A stretch of 64,000 nucleotides of DNA. It comes from Rivihabitans pingtungensis (GTDB taxonomy: Bacteria; Pseudomonadota; Gammaproteobacteria; Burkholderiales; Aquaspirillaceae). Location: assembly GCF_003201855.1 (NCBI RefSeq), contig NZ_QJKI01000004.1, positions 147,738 to 211,737 of the forward strand, given 5' to 3'. A program made the position numbers and the translations under genes. Under the pieces are notes generated by a model. The model was given only the letters and a program-made list of their open reading frames with translations. It was not told the origin of the DNA and did not search any database. This document shows, piece by piece, positions 1 through 9,513 of this stretch; the first letter of the stretch is position 1, and each line of letters begins with the position of its first letter.

Positions 1-912
1 ATCACCTACATCAGCGCGGCTGATCAGCGCTTGCGCGGGGTGGCGCGCGGGGCGGTGCTGGGGCAATCGGTGTTCAGTCTGTTTTCTCCCCGTGGCCAGG
101 CGATTCTGGCCCGTGTGGTGGCCGAGCGCCAGCAGTGTCTGGAGCAAGGCCTGCCGCTGCCGCCCACCCTGCGTTTTGAGGCGCCGCAGCAATGCGCCAA
201 TGGCGAGGAGGTGTGGGTGGAAGTGGTGTCCACCCGCATCGACGACGCTCATGGCGTGCTGTGCGGCTATATCGGCATGACGCGCAATGTGGCGGAACGC
301 CGCCGCTATCAGGCCATGCTGGAAGACGCCAACCGGCAGTTGCGCGAACAGCTGGATAAAGTCTCTGCCTTGCAGGCGCAATTGCAGGCGCGTGCCCACC
401 GCGATGCACTCACCGGCCTGTATAACCGCCACTATCTGCACGAAACCCTGCCGGATTTGCTGGCTCAGGCCCGCCAGGCTCGCCATGGGTTGGCGCTGGT
501 GATGGTGGATCTGGATCACTTCAAGCAAATCAACGACCGCCACGGCCATGTAGCGGGCGATCTGGCCATCCAGACTGCCGCCCGCCTGCTGATCGAACGC
601 GCGCCTTCGCGCAGCCTGTGCTGTCGCTTTGGCGGGGAAGAATTTCTGGTGGCTTTGTGCGGGCTGACGCCGGCAGCGGTATGCGCCTGGGCAGAAAACT
701 GGTGTGCCGAGCTGGCGGACTGTGTGCTCAGCCATCAAGGCGTGCGGATTGCGCTGACTGCTTCGCTGGGGGTGGCCTGGCAGCCGCAGCATGGCGACAG
801 TGAAGCGCAGTTGCTGGAGCGGGCAGATCAGGCGCTGTATCTGGCCAAGCGGCGTGGACGTAATCAGGTGTGTGTGTGGGCGGCCGACGAAGTCTGTGCG
901 CTGCGCGCCTGA
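1..912 (+). CDS. Diguanylate cyclase, PAS-GGDEF (5' end outside window)
   Basis: The reading frame is open from the first base, so the start lies upstream of the window. The visible part has a PAS/PAC-like segment ending in a CGYIGMTRNVAERR stretch, a short coiled linker, and a complete GGDEF domain. The signature is GGEEF, within the context CCRFGGEEF, and the metal-binding segment DLDHFKQIND is intact, so cyclase activity (two GTP to c-di-GMP) is expected. The inhibitory I-site (RxxD before the signature) is absent, since PSRS occupies that place, so product feedback is probably lost. The domain call is from visible motifs; the sensed signal cannot be told from this fragment. Confidence 0.9.
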   Translation: MTYISAADQRLRGVARGAVLGQSVFSLFSPRGQAILARVVAERQQCLEQGLPLPPTLRFEAPQQCANGEEVWVEVVSTRIDDAHGVLCGYIGMTRNVAERRRYQAMLEDANRQLREQLDKVSALQAQLQARAHRDALTGLYNRHYLHETLPDLLAQARQARHGLALVMVDLDHFKQINDRHGHVAGDLAIQTAARLLIERAPSRSLCCRFGGEEFLVALCGLTPAAVCAWAENWCAELADCVLSHQGVRIALTASLGVAWQPQHGDSEAQLLERADQALYLAKRRGRNQVCVWAADEVCALRA

Positions 913-964
913 GCCGTATGGCCGGCCTGATGCGGTGCAGGTGCAGGCGTATCAGCTACGGTGT

Positions 965-1525
965 TCAGAACCACGGGCCAAAAGTGGGGCGGCCGCCGCG
1001 CGCCAGCCAGCCCACCCCGGCGGCCAGCAGCGCCGGCAGGATCAGCTGACAGGCCAGCGCCAGTACGCTGGCGTGGTTGCGATGGCTGCGCACACGATAG
1101 AGCTGCAAGAGCAAGCTGGCCAGCCAGAACACCAGCGTCATCGCCGCCGGGCGATACCAGTAGGCATGGCGGATGTCCTGGCTGAACAGCCCGCCAGCCA
1201 GCACGCCCAGATGTCCCAGCGCCAGGGCCAGCGCGTCGCTGGCCAGCACCTGTCGGGCTGGCAGCGCCAGCGGGTCGGGGCGGCACAGCAGCCAGCCGCC
1301 GGCAAACACGCCTTGCCACAAATAGGGATAAAAACACGGCAGCCATAGCGCGCTGACCGCCAGTGAGGGGCGCAGCAACTTAAAGCCGATGGCCAACGCA
1401 AACCAGCTGGCAATCAGCATGGCCAGGGCCACGCCATCGCCGCTGCGCAGCACCCGCCAGACGCCGCGCGCGGCAAAGGCCGGCAACAGCAGCAGACTGA
1501 CCCACAGCGGCGCGTCGGGGTGCAT
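965..1525 (-). CDS. Hypothetical inner-membrane protein, about 186 aa
   Basis: I do not recognise this family. The product is very hydrophobic, rich in Leu, Ala and Trp, with about five to six likely membrane helices and only short loops. The ATG at 1525 (MHPDAPLWV) is preferred: it lies 15 bp after the DUF484 stop, while a longer frame would overlap that gene heavily. It sits third in a minus-strand run dapF-DUF484-this gene, in the place where xerC often follows DUF484 in other proteobacteria. The gene is likely co-transcribed with dapF. No function is assigned. Confidence 0.6.
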   Translation of the reverse strand: MHPDAPLWVSLLLLPAFAARGVWRVLRSGDGVALAMLIASWFALAIGFKLLRPSLAVSALWLPCFYPYLWQGVFAGGWLLCRPDPLALPARQVLASDALALALGHLGVLAGGLFSQDIRHAYWYRPAAMTLVFWLASLLLQLYRVRSHRNHASVLALACQLILPALLAAGVGWLARGGRPTFGPWF

Positions 1526-1539
1526 GGTGGGCTCGCCGC

Positions 1540-2199
1540 TCAGTGCATGGCCAGGGTGCGCTGTAGCGCAGCAGACAGGAGCGCGCCCAGATTGGCCAGG
1601 TAGTCGGTTTCCATGTCGGTGGTGAAGCGGTAGCTGTCGGCGCTGGCCAGCACCAACAGGCCAAATGCCTCGCCATTGTCGCGGCGTAGCGCCACCTGAC
1701 CAAACGATTGCAGCACCGGCTCGTGGGGGAACCACTCAATAATGTGTTCGGCGGCAAACGGGCCGGTGTAGGGGTGCTCAAGGTTGCGGGCAATGATGGC
1801 CAGACGTGGATCCTGGCGGTGCCATTCACCCAGCGATTCGGTGGCCGTTCCCCACAGGCGCAGGCCGGCGTGGGTGATGTCGAAGTCTTTTTCCAGCGCA
1901 CTCAGTGTGCGGCGGATGGCGTCGGTGGCCTCTTCGGTGCGCACCAGTTGCACCGACAGCGTATGCAGGCGGGTAATGGTCTGGTCGTTGTGTTCGCCAA
2001 AGCGGATCAACTGGCTCATTTTGGCGCCGAGCTGGCGGTTTTTGTCGCGCAGCGCCAGCACTTGGCGCTCGACCAGTGGCACCGCGTATTCCGAGCGCGC
2101 GTGTGGTACGCGCACCTGGGTGAGCAGCTCGCTGTGTTGGTCAAAAAATTCGGGGTGGGCTTCCAGGTAGGCGGCCACTTCGCTGGCGGTCATGGACAT
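1540..2199 (-). CDS. DUF484 family protein
   Basis: The 219-residue product matches the DUF484 pattern. An N-terminal segment reading YLEAHPEFF is followed by a coiled-coil stretch (about residues 40-80) with the typical VERQVLALRDKNRQL wording, then a GAF-like domain. DUF484 genes very often follow dapF, and that order is seen here, with a 72 bp gap. The biochemical role of the family is not established. The GAF-like fold suggests small-molecule sensing, which is inference. Full length compared with family members. Confidence 0.88.
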   Translation of the reverse strand: MSMTASEVAAYLEAHPEFFDQHSELLTQVRVPHARSEYAVPLVERQVLALRDKNRQLGAKMSQLIRFGEHNDQTITRLHTLSVQLVRTEEATDAIRRTLSALEKDFDITHAGLRLWGTATESLGEWHRQDPRLAIIARNLEHPYTGPFAAEHIIEWFPHEPVLQSFGQVALRRDNGEAFGLLVLASADSYRFTTDMETDYLANLGALLSAALQRTLAMH

Positions 2200-2271
2200 C
2201 GGGACAGACTCCTGTCGGGACGTTTCTTGCGCGCGCCGGTCCCGCCCACGGGCCGGCGGCGTCAGCTTGGG

Positions 2272-3105
2272 TTAAAGGGTGATGCTGCCTTGATACACGG
2301 TGACCGCCGGGCCGGTCATGCGCACCGGCTGGCCAGGACCGGCCCATTCGATGCGCAAATCGCCGCCACGGGTGTGCACGGTAACGGCGGCATCCAGCAG
2401 GCCACGGCGGATGCCGGCCACCACGGCCGCACAGGCGCCAGTGCCGCAGGCCAGGGTTTCGCCAGCGCCGCGCTCGTACACGCGCAGGGCAATTTCCTGA
2501 CGGTTGAGCACCTGCATGAAGCCGGCGTTCACCCGTTGCGGAAAGCGGGCGTGTTGTTCGATCTGCGGGCCGTGCGTGGCCACCGGCGCGGTGTTGACGT
2601 CGTCCACCACTTGCACGGCGTGCGGGTTGCCCATCGACACCACGGTGACACCCAGTTCAGCGCCGTCCGGCAGCGTGAGCGGGTGAATCACCGCATCGGC
2701 ATCGGCTTCGAACGGGATTTCCACCGGCAACAGGCGCGGCTGGCCCATGTCCACTGTCACCAGACCATTATCGGTCAGCACCGGGGTGATGATGCCCTTG
2801 GCGGTTTCCACGCGGATGGCGTGCTTGTCGGTCAAGCCCTGGTCGAAGACAAAACGGGCAAAACAGCGCGCGCCATTGCCGCATTGCTCGACCTCGCCGC
2901 CGTCGCTGTTGAAAATCCGGTAGCGGAAATCGGTGTCGGGCAGGGCGGGTTCTTCCACCAGCAGCAGCTGGTCAAAACCCACGCCGGTGTGGCGGTCGCC
3001 CAACTGGCGGATTTGCGCAGCGCTCAGGCGCACGCGCTGGCGCACGCCGTCGATCACCATGAAATCGTTGCCCAGGCCATGCATCTTGCTGAAATTCAGA
3101 ATCAT
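2272..3105 (-). CDS. dapF: Diaminopimelate epimerase
   Basis: DapF interconverts LL- and meso-diaminopimelate in the lysine and peptidoglycan pathway. The 277-residue protein begins [15 protein letters not shown], the family's usual N-terminus. It carries both catalytic cysteine motifs: CGNGARC in the N-terminal half and ACGTGACA in the C-terminal half, the two-base machinery of this cofactor-independent epimerase. It is first in a minus-strand group with DUF484 and a membrane protein. The 160 bp upstream separates it from folA and holds no gene. Confidence 0.97.
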   Translation of the reverse strand: MILNFSKMHGLGNDFMVIDGVRQRVRLSAAQIRQLGDRHTGVGFDQLLLVEEPALPDTDFRYRIFNSDGGEVEQCGNGARCFARFVFDQGLTDKHAIRVETAKGIITPVLTDNGLVTVDMGQPRLLPVEIPFEADADAVIHPLTLPDGAELGVTVVSMGNPHAVQVVDDVNTAPVATHGPQIEQHARFPQRVNAGFMQVLNRQEIALRVYERGAGETLACGTGACAAVVAGIRRGLLDAAVTVHTRGGDLRIEWAGPGQPVRMTGPAVTVYQGSITL

Positions 3106-3265
3106 GAAAGCGGCTATCTTGTGCTAAGAGTTACTCGGGCGCGCGGTGTTGGCGCTGTGAACACGCGCGGACGAATCATAAACCATCTTGTCATGTTTCG
3201 GCAGGGTGACGCTGCCTGCCGTTTGAAACAGTCATGATTTAGCGCAATGTCGCTTGCTTGCTGGC

Positions 3266-3772
3266 TCAACTGGCGGCGTGCCTGCGCAGATGCACAAAGT
3301 GGTAGCCCAGCCCATCGCTGTCGCGCACGTGGCTGTCGCGTGAAAGTTCTTGCCACTGGCTGCTGTCCAGTGCCGGAAAGTGGGCGTCGCCGTCAATGTC
3401 GGCGTCAATTTCGGTGATGAACAATTCATCGGCCAACGCCAGCGCCTGGGCGTACAGCTGGGCGCCGCCAATCACGAATACGCGCGGCGCGGGGCTGTCC
3501 GCCGCCGCGCACAGCGCCAGCGCGTCGGGCAGCGAGCGGGCATGCTCGGCGCCGGCAGCTTGCCAGTCCGGCTGGCGGCTGACCACGATATTGCGCCGGC
3601 CGGGCAGCGGGCGGCCAATCGAATCCCAGGTGCGTCGGCCCATGATGATGGGCGCGCCCAGGGTGGTGCGCTTGAAGTGTTGCAGGTCTTCCGGCAGATG
3701 CCAGGGCAGGGTGTTGTCCTTGCCAATCACCCGGTTGCGCGCCATGGCGACGATCAGGGCCAGCGCGCTCAT
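3266..3772 (-). CDS. folA: Dihydrofolate reductase
   Basis: The 168-residue enzyme reduces dihydrofolate to tetrahydrofolate with NADPH. The N-terminal [24 protein letters not shown] region, the [12 protein letters not shown] segment and the [13 protein letters not shown] segment are the standard folate and NADPH-binding blocks, all intact. Its ATG overlaps the thyA stop by four bases (ATGA), which indicates translational coupling. ThyA generates dihydrofolate and FolA recycles it, so the pair forms a functional unit. Confidence 0.97.
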   Translation of the reverse strand: MSALALIVAMARNRVIGKDNTLPWHLPEDLQHFKRTTLGAPIIMGRRTWDSIGRPLPGRRNIVVSRQPDWQAAGAEHARSLPDALALCAAADSPAPRVFVIGGAQLYAQALALADELFITEIDADIDGDAHFPALDSSQWQELSRDSHVRDSDGLGYHFVHLRRHAAS

Positions 3773-4563
3773 ACCGCCACCTCGGCGCGAATGGCCGGAT
3801 GCGGGTCATAGCCTTCCAGGGTGAAATCTTCAAATCTGAAGGCGAACAGGTCGGTGACGGCGGGGTTGATTCGCATCACCGGCAGCGGGCGCGGCTCGCG
3901 GCTCAGTTGCAGCTGTGCTTGTTCCAGGTGATTGCTGTACAAATGGGCGTCGCCCAGGGTGTGGATGAATTCACCGGGCTGCAATTGGCACACCTGCGCC
4001 ACCATCAGCGTCAGCAGCGCGTAGCTGGCGATATTGAATGGCACGCCCAAAAAGATATCGGCACTACGCTGATACAGCTGGCAGGAGAGCTTGCCGTCAG
4101 CCACATAAAACTGAAACAGTGAGTGGCACGGCGGCAGCGCCATCTGGTCCACCAGCGCCGGGTTCCACGCCGAGACGATCATGCGCCGCGAATCCGGCGT
4201 GTCACGCAGCTGGCGCAGCACCTGGCTGATCTGGTCGATATGCCGGCCGTCCGGCGCCGGCCAGCTGCGCCACTGATAGCCATACACCGGGCCCAGCTCG
4301 CCATTGGCGTCGGCCCATTCGTCCCAGATCGATACGCCGTGGGCTTTCAGGTAGGCGATATTGGTGTCGCCGGCCAGAAACCACAGCAGCTCATGGATGA
4401 TGGATTTAAGGTGAACTTTTTTGGTGGTGACCAGCGGAAAGCCCTGCGCCAGGTCAAAGCGCATCTGGTGGCCAAAGATCGAGCGCGTGCCGGTGCCGGT
4501 GCGGTCGGTTTTGACGTGGCCGTGTTCCAGCACATGGCGCATGAGATCAAGATAAGCCTGCAT
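3769..4563 (-). CDS. thyA: Thymidylate synthase
   Basis: ThyA methylates dUMP to dTMP using methylene-tetrahydrofolate. The 264-residue product is the standard bacterial length. The catalytic cysteine is in [12 protein letters not shown] and the nucleotide-binding [18 protein letters not shown] block is complete. The start at 4563 ([12 protein letters not shown]) is chosen because family members begin there and an AAAGGAA ribosome-binding site lies upstream. A longer frame to 4668 would add 35 unrelated residues and run into flhB. It is divergent from flhB and overlaps folA by four bases. Confidence 0.97.
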   Translation of the reverse strand: MQAYLDLMRHVLEHGHVKTDRTGTGTRSIFGHQMRFDLAQGFPLVTTKKVHLKSIIHELLWFLAGDTNIAYLKAHGVSIWDEWADANGELGPVYGYQWRSWPAPDGRHIDQISQVLRQLRDTPDSRRMIVSAWNPALVDQMALPPCHSLFQFYVADGKLSCQLYQRSADIFLGVPFNIASYALLTLMVAQVCQLQPGEFIHTLGDAHLYSNHLEQAQLQLSREPRPLPVMRINPAVTDLFAFRFEDFTLEGYDPHPAIRAEVAV

Positions 4564-4666
4564 GAAAAAACCAAATTCCTTTATGGTGAACTGATGGACA
4601 CAAAAGTCCGGTAGAATCGCTCCGACTCCAATTTTACGATAAGCCCAGCGCCGAGCCTCGCACACC

Positions 4667-5833
4667 ATGTCCGAAGAAAGCGATCTCGAAAAAACAGAAG
4701 AGCCCTCAGAGCAGAAACTGCGACAGGCTCGGGAAGACGGTCAGGTTCCCCGATCGCGGGAGCTGGCGACCTTTGCCGTCACCATGACTGGCGTGGGCCT
4801 GTTGGTGGTGCTGGGTAATCGCATTGTCGATTCCATCAACACCATCATCCGCCGGGAATTCACTTTTGACCAGAAAACCCTGCTGCAAGAAGGTGTGATC
4901 AACGAGCATTTTCGCCAGGGCATGCTGGATATGCTGTTGGTGCTGGCGCCGATTCTGGGCGCCTTGATGGTGGCCGCCATCGGCCCGTCGCTGTTGCTGG
5001 GTGGCTGGAATTTTACGCTGAATTCGATCGGCTTCAAATTCAGCAAACTGAATCCTGCACCGGGCATCAAACGGATGTTCTCCGTGGCTGCACTGATGGA
5101 GGGCGGCAAGGCAGTGCTGAAAAGCACGCTGATCGGTGGGGTATCCACCTGGATCATCTGGCGGGAAATGGGCGAGATCATGCAATTGATCACCCTGCCG
5201 CTGGATGAAAGCATTGCCCAGACCATGGCGTTGACCGTGCACACCACGTTTTTGGTGACCAGCACGCTGTTGTTGCTGGTGCTGATCGACGTGCCGTTTC
5301 AGTGGTGGAACTTCCGCAAGGGCCTGCGCATGACCAAGGAAGAGGTCAAGCAGGAAAACAAGAACTCGGAAGGCAGCCCTGAGGTCAAGGGCCGGATTCG
5401 CCAGTTGCAGCGCGAAGCCGCACGCAAGCGGATGATGGGGGCCGTGCCCGAGGCCAGCGTGGTGGTCACCAACCCGACCCACTACGCGGTGGCGATGAAG
5501 TACGAAGACGGCATGGGGGCACCCAAGGTGTTGGCCAAGGGCAAGCTGCGTACCGCCGAGCGCATCATTGAGCTGGCCAAGGAACACAAAATCACCATCA
5601 TGCGCGCACCGCCGTTTGCCCGCGCGCTGTACCACAATACCGAAATCGGACAGGAAATTCCGCATCAATTGTATACTGCCGCCGCGCAGATTCTGGCTTA
5701 TGTGTTCCAACTGAAACATTATAATGCGCACGGTGGCATGGCGCCGGTCTACCCGGACGACTTGCCGGTGCCGCGCGAGCTTGACCCAGAAAGCAAGACC
5801 CCGCAAGATACTTCGCCAACCCCGAAATCATGA
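4667..5833 (+). CDS. flhB: Flagellar type III export switch protein FlhB
   Basis: FlhB is the inner-membrane export-apparatus component that switches substrate specificity from rod/hook to filament proteins. The 388-residue protein starts [19 protein letters not shown], has four hydrophobic segments between about residues 30 and 215, and a cytoplasmic C-domain with the autocleavage motif NPTH at residues 269-272, the same numbering as in enteric FlhB. It opens the flagellar group flhB-flhA-flhF-flhG-fliA and lies 10 bp before flhA. Confidence 0.97.
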   Translation: MSEESDLEKTEEPSEQKLRQAREDGQVPRSRELATFAVTMTGVGLLVVLGNRIVDSINTIIRREFTFDQKTLLQEGVINEHFRQGMLDMLLVLAPILGALMVAAIGPSLLLGGWNFTLNSIGFKFSKLNPAPGIKRMFSVAALMEGGKAVLKSTLIGGVSTWIIWREMGEIMQLITLPLDESIAQTMALTVHTTFLVTSTLLLLVLIDVPFQWWNFRKGLRMTKEEVKQENKNSEGSPEVKGRIRQLQREAARKRMMGAVPEASVVVTNPTHYAVAMKYEDGMGAPKVLAKGKLRTAERIIELAKEHKITIMRAPPFARALYHNTEIGQEIPHQLYTAAAQILAYVFQLKHYNAHGGMAPVYPDDLPVPRELDPESKTPQDTSPTPKS

Positions 5834-5843
5834 TTGATGCTGG

Positions 5844-7928
5844 ATGGATAAACTTTCCCAATTCCTGACACGTTACAACACCACCTCGCTGGCCGGCCCG
5901 GTGCTGATCATCATGATTCTCGGCATGATGATCCTGCCCCTGCCGGCGTTTCTGCTGGATATCTTCTTCACCTTCAATATCGCGGTGTCCATCATCGTGC
6001 TGATGGTGGGGTTGAACACCCGCCAGCCGCTGGAGTTCTCGGCGTTTCCGGCCGTGCTGCTGGTGACCACGCTGTTGCGGCTGTCGCTGAACGTGGCGTC
6101 CAGCCGGATGATTCTGCTCAATGGCCATAATGGCGCTGACGCAGCAGGCAAGGTGATTGAAGCGTTCTCGCACTTTCTGGTGGGCAGCAATTACGCCATC
6201 GGTATTGTGGTGTTCATCATCCTGACCATCATCAACTTTGTGGTGATCACCAAGGGCGCCGGGCGGATTGCCGAAGTGAGCGCCCGCTTTACCCTGGACG
6301 CCATGCCCGGCAAGCAGATGGCGATTGACGCCGACTTGAATGCCGGCCTGATTGGCGAAGAAGACGCCAAAAAACGTCGAGCCCAGATTGCCGAAGAAGC
6401 CAACTTCTTTGGCTCGATGGATGGTGCATCCAAATTTGTGCGGGGCGATGCCATCGCCGGCATCATGATCATGCTGATCAATATTGTCGGCGGCCTGAGC
6501 GTGGGCCTGATCCAGCACGATCTGCCGCTGGGCAAGGCGCTGGAAACCTACACCCTGCTGACCATCGGTGATGGCCTGGTGGCACAGATTCCGGGCCTGA
6601 TCATTTCTACTGCGGCCGGTATCGTGGTGTCGCGGGTGGGCACTGAAAAAGATCTGTCCGAGCAGATGCTGGGGCAGATGTTTGCCAACTCGCAGGTGCT
6701 GTACATTACCGCCGCCGTCATCGGGCTGATCGGTATTATCCCCAATATGCCGCACGTGGCGTTTTTGCTGATTGCTTCTTCGCTGGCTGGTCTGGCCTGG
6801 GCGCTGGAGCGCAGCAAGCAGCGTGCTGCTGAAGCCGAATTCAATGAGCCGGATCTGGCCGATGCCCAGCAATTGACAGAGACCCCTCTGGCCGAAGTCG
6901 GCTGGCGTGATGTGCAGGCGGTGGATCCAGTCGGTCTGGAGGTCGGCTACCGGCTGATTCCTCTGGTGGATCGTGCCCAGGATGGCGAATTGTTGCGTCG
7001 GGTGCGCGGCATCCGTAAGAAAATCGCCCAGGAGCTTGGCTTTCTGGTGCCATCGGTGCATATCCGGGATAATCTGGAAATCCGGCCCAATGAATATCGG
7101 ATCATGCTCAAGGGCGTGGAAGTTGGCCAGGGTGAAGCCTTTGTCGGCCAGTATCTGGCCATTAATCCAGGTCGGGTGCTGGGCACCATCCAGGGGACTC
7201 CCACCACCGATCCGGCCTTTGGTCTGCCGGCGTTGTGGATTGAAGGCGCCTTGCGTGATGAAGCCCAGTCGCTGGGCTACACTGTGGTGGATGCCAGTAC
7301 GGTCGTTGCCACGCATATCTCCAACATCCTGAGCAACCATGCCGCCGAGTTGCTGGGCCGCGAAGAAACCCAGCAGTTGGTCGATCATGTGGCCAAGGAT
7401 GCGCCCAAGCTGGTGGAAGATCTCATTCCCAAGGTGGTGCCGATCAATATCCTGCAGAAGGTTCTGCAGAACATGCTCACCGAAGGCTTGCACATCCGCG
7501 ATATTCGCACCATCATCGAAACTCTGGCCGAGCATACCCCTATCACCCAGGATGTGGACGATCTGACTTCGGCTGTGCGTGTCGCCTTGGGCCGCACCAT
7601 TGTTTACCAGCTATATGGCAATGCCAACGAATTGCCGGTCATGACTTTGGAGCCAGGGCTGGAGCAAATTCTGATCAACGCCGTACAATCCAAGGGCGGC
7701 GGCCTGGAGCCCGGCTTGGCAGAAAACCTGCTGGCCAGCACCGCGCGCGAAGCCGAACGGGTCGAGCAGCAAGGCCAGGTGCCAGTGTTGCTGACCCCGG
7801 CGGCCCTGCGACCTTTGCTGGCCAAATTCCTGCGCCGCGCCATGCCGCAACTGGCAGTGCTGGCGCATAATGAAATTCCGGACAACAAAACCATCCGCAT
7901 CATTTCGGTGGTGGGTGGGCGAGAGTAA
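5844..7928 (+). CDS. flhA: Flagellar export gate protein FlhA
   Basis: FlhA forms the nonameric export gate beneath the flagellar basal body. The 694-residue protein has eight predicted membrane helices in the first half. The conserved FHIPEP-region wording is present (LRLSLNVASSRMIL; ITKGAGRIAEVSARFTLDAM PGKQMAIDADLNAG). A large cytoplasmic domain follows, containing the VHIRDNLEIRPNEYRI block. Length and motifs are normal. It follows flhB by 10 bp and precedes flhF by 6 bp, so the genes are almost certainly one transcript. Confidence 0.97.
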   Translation: MDKLSQFLTRYNTTSLAGPVLIIMILGMMILPLPAFLLDIFFTFNIAVSIIVLMVGLNTRQPLEFSAFPAVLLVTTLLRLSLNVASSRMILLNGHNGADAAGKVIEAFSHFLVGSNYAIGIVVFIILTIINFVVITKGAGRIAEVSARFTLDAMPGKQMAIDADLNAGLIGEEDAKKRRAQIAEEANFFGSMDGASKFVRGDAIAGIMIMLINIVGGLSVGLIQHDLPLGKALETYTLLTIGDGLVAQIPGLIISTAAGIVVSRVGTEKDLSEQMLGQMFANSQVLYITAAVIGLIGIIPNMPHVAFLLIASSLAGLAWALERSKQRAAEAEFNEPDLADAQQLTETPLAEVGWRDVQAVDPVGLEVGYRLIPLVDRAQDGELLRRVRGIRKKIAQELGFLVPSVHIRDNLEIRPNEYRIMLKGVEVGQGEAFVGQYLAINPGRVLGTIQGTPTTDPAFGLPALWIEGALRDEAQSLGYTVVDASTVVATHISNILSNHAAELLGREETQQLVDHVAKDAPKLVEDLIPKVVPINILQKVLQNMLTEGLHIRDIRTIIETLAEHTPITQDVDDLTSAVRVALGRTIVYQLYGNANELPVMTLEPGLEQILINAVQSKGGGLEPGLAENLLASTAREAERVEQQGQVPVLLTPAALRPLLAKFLRRAMPQLAVLAHNEIPDNKTIRIISVVGGRE

Positions 7929-7934
7929 GCGCTT

Positions 7935-9503
7935 ATGGTAGTGAAGAAGTTTTTTGGGGCCACCACTCGCGATGCCCTCAAACAAGTCCGCAACGAACTC
8001 GGCGAAGATGCCCTGATTCTTTCCAACCGCCCGGTGGGTGGTGGTGTGGAAATCATGGCAGTGGCCGATGCGGATGTCAGTGCACTGGCTTCGAGCATGA
8101 AGCCAGGTGCAGCTGCTGCGGTGGCTGCACCAGTGCCTACGCCTGGCAAGGGCCCGGCGGGTGCGGCTCCGGCAACGGCAGGCAGCAAACCCGCTTCGTC
8201 GATGTCCAGCGCAGTGGCGCGTACCTATGCCATGCCGGTGGAGCCATTGGATGATCCAACCCCATCACGCCCGGCCACTACCGAGACGTTCAGCACTCAG
8301 GCGCGCTCCAGCGCACCGGAGCCCGCACCACGGCCTGTGCCGTCAATCAGCATCCCGATGTCGGCGCTGACGGCCACCACACCGCCGCCGCCGCCGCCGC
8401 CGCCCTCTCCGCAATCGGTGTATGCCCGCTACGAAGCGCCCGCTGAAACAGCGCCTGCCGCATCGGATAGCAGCGAACGCTTTACCGAAGATTCCCTGCC
8501 TGATCTGGGTGGGCAAGCTGGTGCTGCCAACAGCGATGAGGCACTGGAAAAACTGGATTCGCTGTCTGGCGAAGTGCGCGAAATGCGCACCATGCTGCAA
8601 AGCCAGCTGGCCAGCCTGGCCTGGGCCAATATGGAAGAACACCACCCGCGCCAGGCCGAGCTGTTCCGCCAGATGCTGGCGCTGGGTCTGTCGCCGGCCT
8701 TGTGTCGCCAGCTGGTGGCCAAGCTGCCGGACAATCTGGGCGACGAAGCCGCGCTCAAATGGGCCAAGCTGGCGCTGGTGCACAACCTGAAAACCATCGA
8801 CGAGCAAGATGAAATCATCGCCCGTGGCGGCGTGTATGCACTGGTGGGCCCCACCGGCATCGGCAAGACCACCACGGTGGCCAAGCTGGCCGCCCGCGCC
8901 ACTCTGCGCCACGGCACCGAGCGCATTGCCCTGATCACCACCGACAGCTACCGGATTGGCGCGCAGGATCAATTGCGCCTGTACGGCAAGATTCTGGGTG
9001 TATCGGTGTTTTCGGTGCAAAACGAGGCAGATTTGCACGTGACCCTGGCGGATCTGGCCGACAAGCATCTGGTGCTGATTGATTCCACCGGCATGGGCCA
9101 GCGCGATGCCCGAGTGGATGCACAAACCCAGATGTACGCCCACACCGCCGCCAATGGCGGCCGCCCGATTTCCCGCGTGCTGGTGCTGGCGGCCAATGCC
9201 GAAGGCGCCACGCTGGAAGACGTGGTCAACCGCTATCTGCCTGGCGGTGGCCTGGTGGGCTGCGTGATGTCCAAAATCGACGAGGCGCCGACCTTGGGCG
9301 GCGCCATCGACACCATCATCCGTCACCGTTTGCCACTGCTGTACGTGACCAATGGCCAGCGCGTGCCGGAAGATCTCCACCTGGCCAAGTCCAACTACCT
9401 GATTGATCGAGCCTTCAAGATGGCGCGCGAAGCGAGCCCCTACAGCTTGAAGAGCGATGAATATCAGCTGTTGACGTCGGCCTTTGTTGGCACCCTGAAC
9501 TAG
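7935..9503 (+). CDS. flhF: Flagellar SRP-type GTPase FlhF
   Basis: FlhF is the SRP-family GTPase that sets flagellar position at the cell pole. The 522-residue protein has an N-terminal basic B domain (MVVKKFFGATTRDALKQVR), a long Pro/Ala-rich linker including an eight-proline run near residue 160, an N domain, and a G domain. The P-loop GPTGIGKTTT is at about residue 305, with DSTGMGQRD and SKIDEAPTLGG as the later GTPase motifs. All nucleotide-binding motifs look functional, in contrast to the FlhG-like neighbour. It is 6 bp after flhA. Confidence 0.95.
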   Translation: MVVKKFFGATTRDALKQVRNELGEDALILSNRPVGGGVEIMAVADADVSALASSMKPGAAAAVAAPVPTPGKGPAGAAPATAGSKPASSMSSAVARTYAMPVEPLDDPTPSRPATTETFSTQARSSAPEPAPRPVPSISIPMSALTATTPPPPPPPPSPQSVYARYEAPAETAPAASDSSERFTEDSLPDLGGQAGAANSDEALEKLDSLSGEVREMRTMLQSQLASLAWANMEEHHPRQAELFRQMLALGLSPALCRQLVAKLPDNLGDEAALKWAKLALVHNLKTIDEQDEIIARGGVYALVGPTGIGKTTTVAKLAARATLRHGTERIALITTDSYRIGAQDQLRLYGKILGVSVFSVQNEADLHVTLADLADKHLVLIDSTGMGQRDARVDAQTQMYAHTAANGGRPISRVLVLAANAEGATLEDVVNRYLPGGGLVGCVMSKIDEAPTLGGAIDTIIRHRLPLLYVTNGQRVPEDLHLAKSNYLIDRAFKMAREASPYSLKSDEYQLLTSAFVGTLN

Positions 9504-9513
9504 GACCCGGGCC

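Noticed and set aside
3121..3145. TGTGCTAAGAGT resembling the edge of repeat copy H
   Set aside because: Only 12 bases match and no arm follows; too short to call a repeat remnant.
1708..3237. Long plus-strand reading frame antisense to DUF484 and dapF
   Set aside because: Composition-driven shadow in a GC-rich genome; the minus-strand frames carry clear family motifs and this one carries none.
4564..4668. 35-residue N-terminal extension of ThyA
   Set aside because: Not found in the family, overlaps the flhB start, and a good ribosome-binding site serves the inner ATG.
5598..7535. Long minus-strand frame antisense to flhB/flhA
   Set aside because: His- and Gln-rich shadow typical of reverse reading of a membrane protein gene; no motif.
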